64,000 nt of DNA from an uncultured beta proteobacterium (GTDB lineage Bacteria; Pseudomonadota; Gammaproteobacteria; Burkholderiales; Burkholderiaceae_C), in assembly GCA_903905735.1 (NCBI GenBank), contig CAIVHU010000128.1, positions 62,001 to 126,000 on the forward strand, given 5' to 3'. The notes below the pieces were generated by a model. The model saw only the letters and a list, made by a program, of their open reading frames with translations, ran no database searches and had not been told where the DNA came from. Below, piece after piece: positions 62,393 through 64,000 of this stretch; position 1 is the stretch's first letter; every line of letters starts with the position of its first letter. Position numbers and translations under genes: made by a program.

Positions 62393-64000
62393 TCCTGGCC
62401 AGCGCACAGCCGCCTGACCCGGGCGTTGTGCCTGTTCTGCCACTGGCCGCCCGATGGCGGGGTTTGCCAGGCTGGCAAATCCTGGACACCTGTTTTGGCG
62501 GTGGACAACACTTTTTAGAGACTTGGCACGCCTGGCAACAGGACACCCATCGTCCCCAGGTGCTGCATTACGTGGCCCTGTGCCAACGCCCCCCAACGCC
62601 TGATGAGCTTTTACTGACCTGCACTGCTGAAAACAGCCTGTTGTCGCTGGCGCGCACGCTCAGTGCGCAATGGTTTGGGCTGCTGCCAGGCTTTCACCGC
62701 TTTTTGCTGGCTGACGGCCAGGTCATCCTGACGCTTTGCGTGGGTGATGCCATCGAGTCTTTGCGCCAGCAAGCCTTTCACGCAGATGAAGTGATGTTTT
62801 CGTTAGGCATCACTTCGCTCCCCGGTGCGTTTGATCCGCAGTCGGTGTGGGCCATCAAGGCGTTGGCGCGCTGTTGTCAACGGGGAACCCTGTTGCATGG
62901 TCGCTGGCCTGTCGGCACCGAACCAGCCGACCTGCTGCAAACAGTCGGTTTTGTCATCGGCGCTGAAGCCACGACCGCTTCCGATGCGAACCCTGGCCAG
63001 CTTCAAGCCAGATTTGATCCTCCTTGGACCCTCAAAGCCAGTCGGCACGCGCAACCAAAGGCTTTACCGGTGCAACGCTGCGCCGTGATTGGTGCGGGCC
63101 TGGCCGGAGCCAGTGTAGCCGCCGCGCTGGCCCGGCGCGGCTGGCAGGTGACGGTGGTCGATGGTGCCGATGCACCTGCAGCCGGGGCTTCCAGCCTGCC
63201 GGTGGGGCTGGTGGTGCCACACACCTCCAGCGACGACTGTCCACTGTCGCGCCTGTCACGCGCTGGTGCTCGCCTGACGCTGCAGCTAGCCCGGCAATAT
63301 CTGCAAGAAGGCACCCAATGGGCCGCCAGTGGCGTGCTGGAGCGCCAGGTGGGCGGCACACCGCAACTGCCTGCCCACTGGCCGCCGGAGGGTCAGGACT
63401 GGTCAACGCAACGCCGGGCCACGCGCGTCACGGATGATCAGCAAGACGGTGGCCCAGGTCTGTGGCACCCCAGCGGAGCCTGGCTCAAACCGGCTGAACT
63501 GGTGCGCGCCTGGCTCAGCCAGCCCGGCGTGGTTTTTCAGGGCAACGCAGAAGTCACCACCTTGCAGCATGACGGTGCGGTCTGGCACTTGCGCAGCGCC
63601 AGTGGCCAATTGCTGTGCAGTGCCGAGCGTGTGGTGTTTGCCAACGCCTGCGGCATGCGTCCGCTGCTGGATGCCCTGGGCAGCTACAACGCGGAATTGA
63701 CTGCGCAGGTACAGCGCCTGCCCGCCACACATGGCATGCGCGGCCTGCTGAGTTGGGCGCTACATATGACCTCTGACGCGGCAGACAAGGATTTCCCGCG
63801 CTTTCCGGTCAATGGCTACAGCAGCTTGGTGCCTCGCATTCCCACAGATCAGGGCCGCGCCTGGTTTATTGGCTCGTCGTACCAGCCAGACCACCATTTT
63901 GAGCGCAGCGACGCTGAAAACCACCTCCACAACTTTGAACACCTGCAACAACTGCTGCCTGCCTTGTCCGTGCAACTGGCAGCCACTTTTGCGTCGGATG
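62389..64000 (+). CDS. mnmC: tRNA 5-methylaminomethyl-2-thiouridine biosynthesis bifunctional protein MnmC, 5' part
   Basis: Open from a GTG at 62389 (overlapping the yggX stop as GTGA) to the window end, 537 codons, no stop. N-terminal methyltransferase-type domain (about 1-225; [15 protein letters not shown] as SAM motif I), then FAD-dependent oxidoreductase domain ([19 protein letters not shown] near 232; [12 protein letters not shown]). Together these convert cmnm5U to mnm5U at the wobble base of some tRNAs. The N-terminal domain seems about 30 residues shorter ahead of motif I than in E. coli MnmC; a start upstream inside yggX is possible. Confidence 0.85.
   Translation, partial: MILASAQPPDPGVVPVLPLAARWRGLPGWQILDTCFGGGQHFLETWHAWQQDTHRPQVLHYVALCQRPPTPDELLLTCTAENSLLSLARTLSAQWFGLLPGFHRFLLADGQVILTLCVGDAIESLRQQAFHADEVMFSLGITSLPGAFDPQSVWAIKALARCCQRGTLLHGRWPVGTEPADLLQTVGFVIGAEATTASDANPGQLQARFDPPWTLKASRHAQPKALPVQRCAVIGAGLAGASVAAALARRGWQVTVVDGADAPAAGASSLPVGLVVPHTSSDDCPLSRLSRAGARLTLQLARQYLQEGTQWAASGVLERQVGGTPQLPAHWPPEGQDWSTQRRATRVTDDQQDGGPGLWHPSGAWLKPAELVRAWLSQPGVVFQGNAEVTTLQHDGAVWHLRSASGQLLCSAERVVFANACGMRPLLDALGSYNAELTAQVQRLPATHGMRGLLSWALHMTSDAADKDFPRFPVNGYSSLVPRIPTDQGRAWFIGSSYQPDHHFERSDAENHLHNFEHLQQLLPALSVQLAATFASD

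Overview
The window is chromosomal DNA of a betaproteobacterium, most likely a member of the Comamonadaceae close to Rhodoferax/Albidiferax. The reasons are the protein sequences (for example the ~99-residue S20 and the Comamonadaceae-like gene neighbourhoods nadE-glnB and purM/perM-hda-HAD-pcnB-folK), GC-rich codon use, and many copies of a short dispersed element built around AGGGCTAGAGGCCAATTT. There is no rRNA or tRNA gene, insertion sequence, prophage or CRISPR array. Gene density is high and almost every long overlapping ORF is an antisense shadow.

Layout. 1-7.8 kb: end of an RDD membrane protein, glnB and nadE, an acyltransferase, a fumarylacetoacetate-hydrolase-type enzyme, then soluble (ppa) and membrane proton-pumping (hppA) pyrophosphatases transcribed divergently. 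8-14.4 kb: molybdenum cofactor genes moaA-mobA-moeA and the B12-dependent class II ribonucleotide reductase nrdJ behind two NrdR-type boxes. 14.4-20.1 kb: a stress protein, a four-gene 2-oxoacid:acceptor oxidoreductase operon with an NAD(P)/FAD/ferredoxin subunit, and a divergent bacteriohemerythrin; a perfect FNR box and a near-perfect one lie between them. 20.2-28.4 kb: RidA-like protein, a transmembrane chemoreceptor ending in DWETF, and the housekeeping run folK, pcnB, HAD, hda, perM | purM.

28.9-40.8 kb is the most striking region: eleven genes on the minus strand forming one chemosensory operon. In transcription order these are a soluble receptor with TWO signalling hairpins, a protein of three fused CheW domains, CheB, a HEAT-repeat protein, CheR, CheY, a large CheA, a STAS-like protein, a second CheY, a small two-TM receptor and a ParA-type ATPase. 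The set resembles the cytoplasmic-array (DosM-containing) cluster of Vibrio cholerae, with a triple CheW and a ParA added.

41.3-64 kb: Crp/Fnr regulator, a two-domain lysozyme inhibitor, sirB1-like gene, murJ, rpsT, DUF3579 (with an upstream FNR box), argD-argF, feoA-feoB plus a Cys-rich small protein behind a Fur-like box, a FAD monooxygenase, a BLUF photoreceptor, hrpA, argA, an orphan ParA-like ATPase, ppk2, a zinc-ribbon-like protein with dsbB, yggX, and the start of mnmC, which runs off the end.

Together the genes fit a facultatively anaerobic, motile bacterium that senses oxygen (FNR sites, hemerythrin), can make dNTPs without oxygen, imports ferrous iron, and makes molybdoenzyme cofactor. 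The dispersed element occurs both between genes and, in frame, inside at least seven protein-coding genes, where it adds short peptide inserts.
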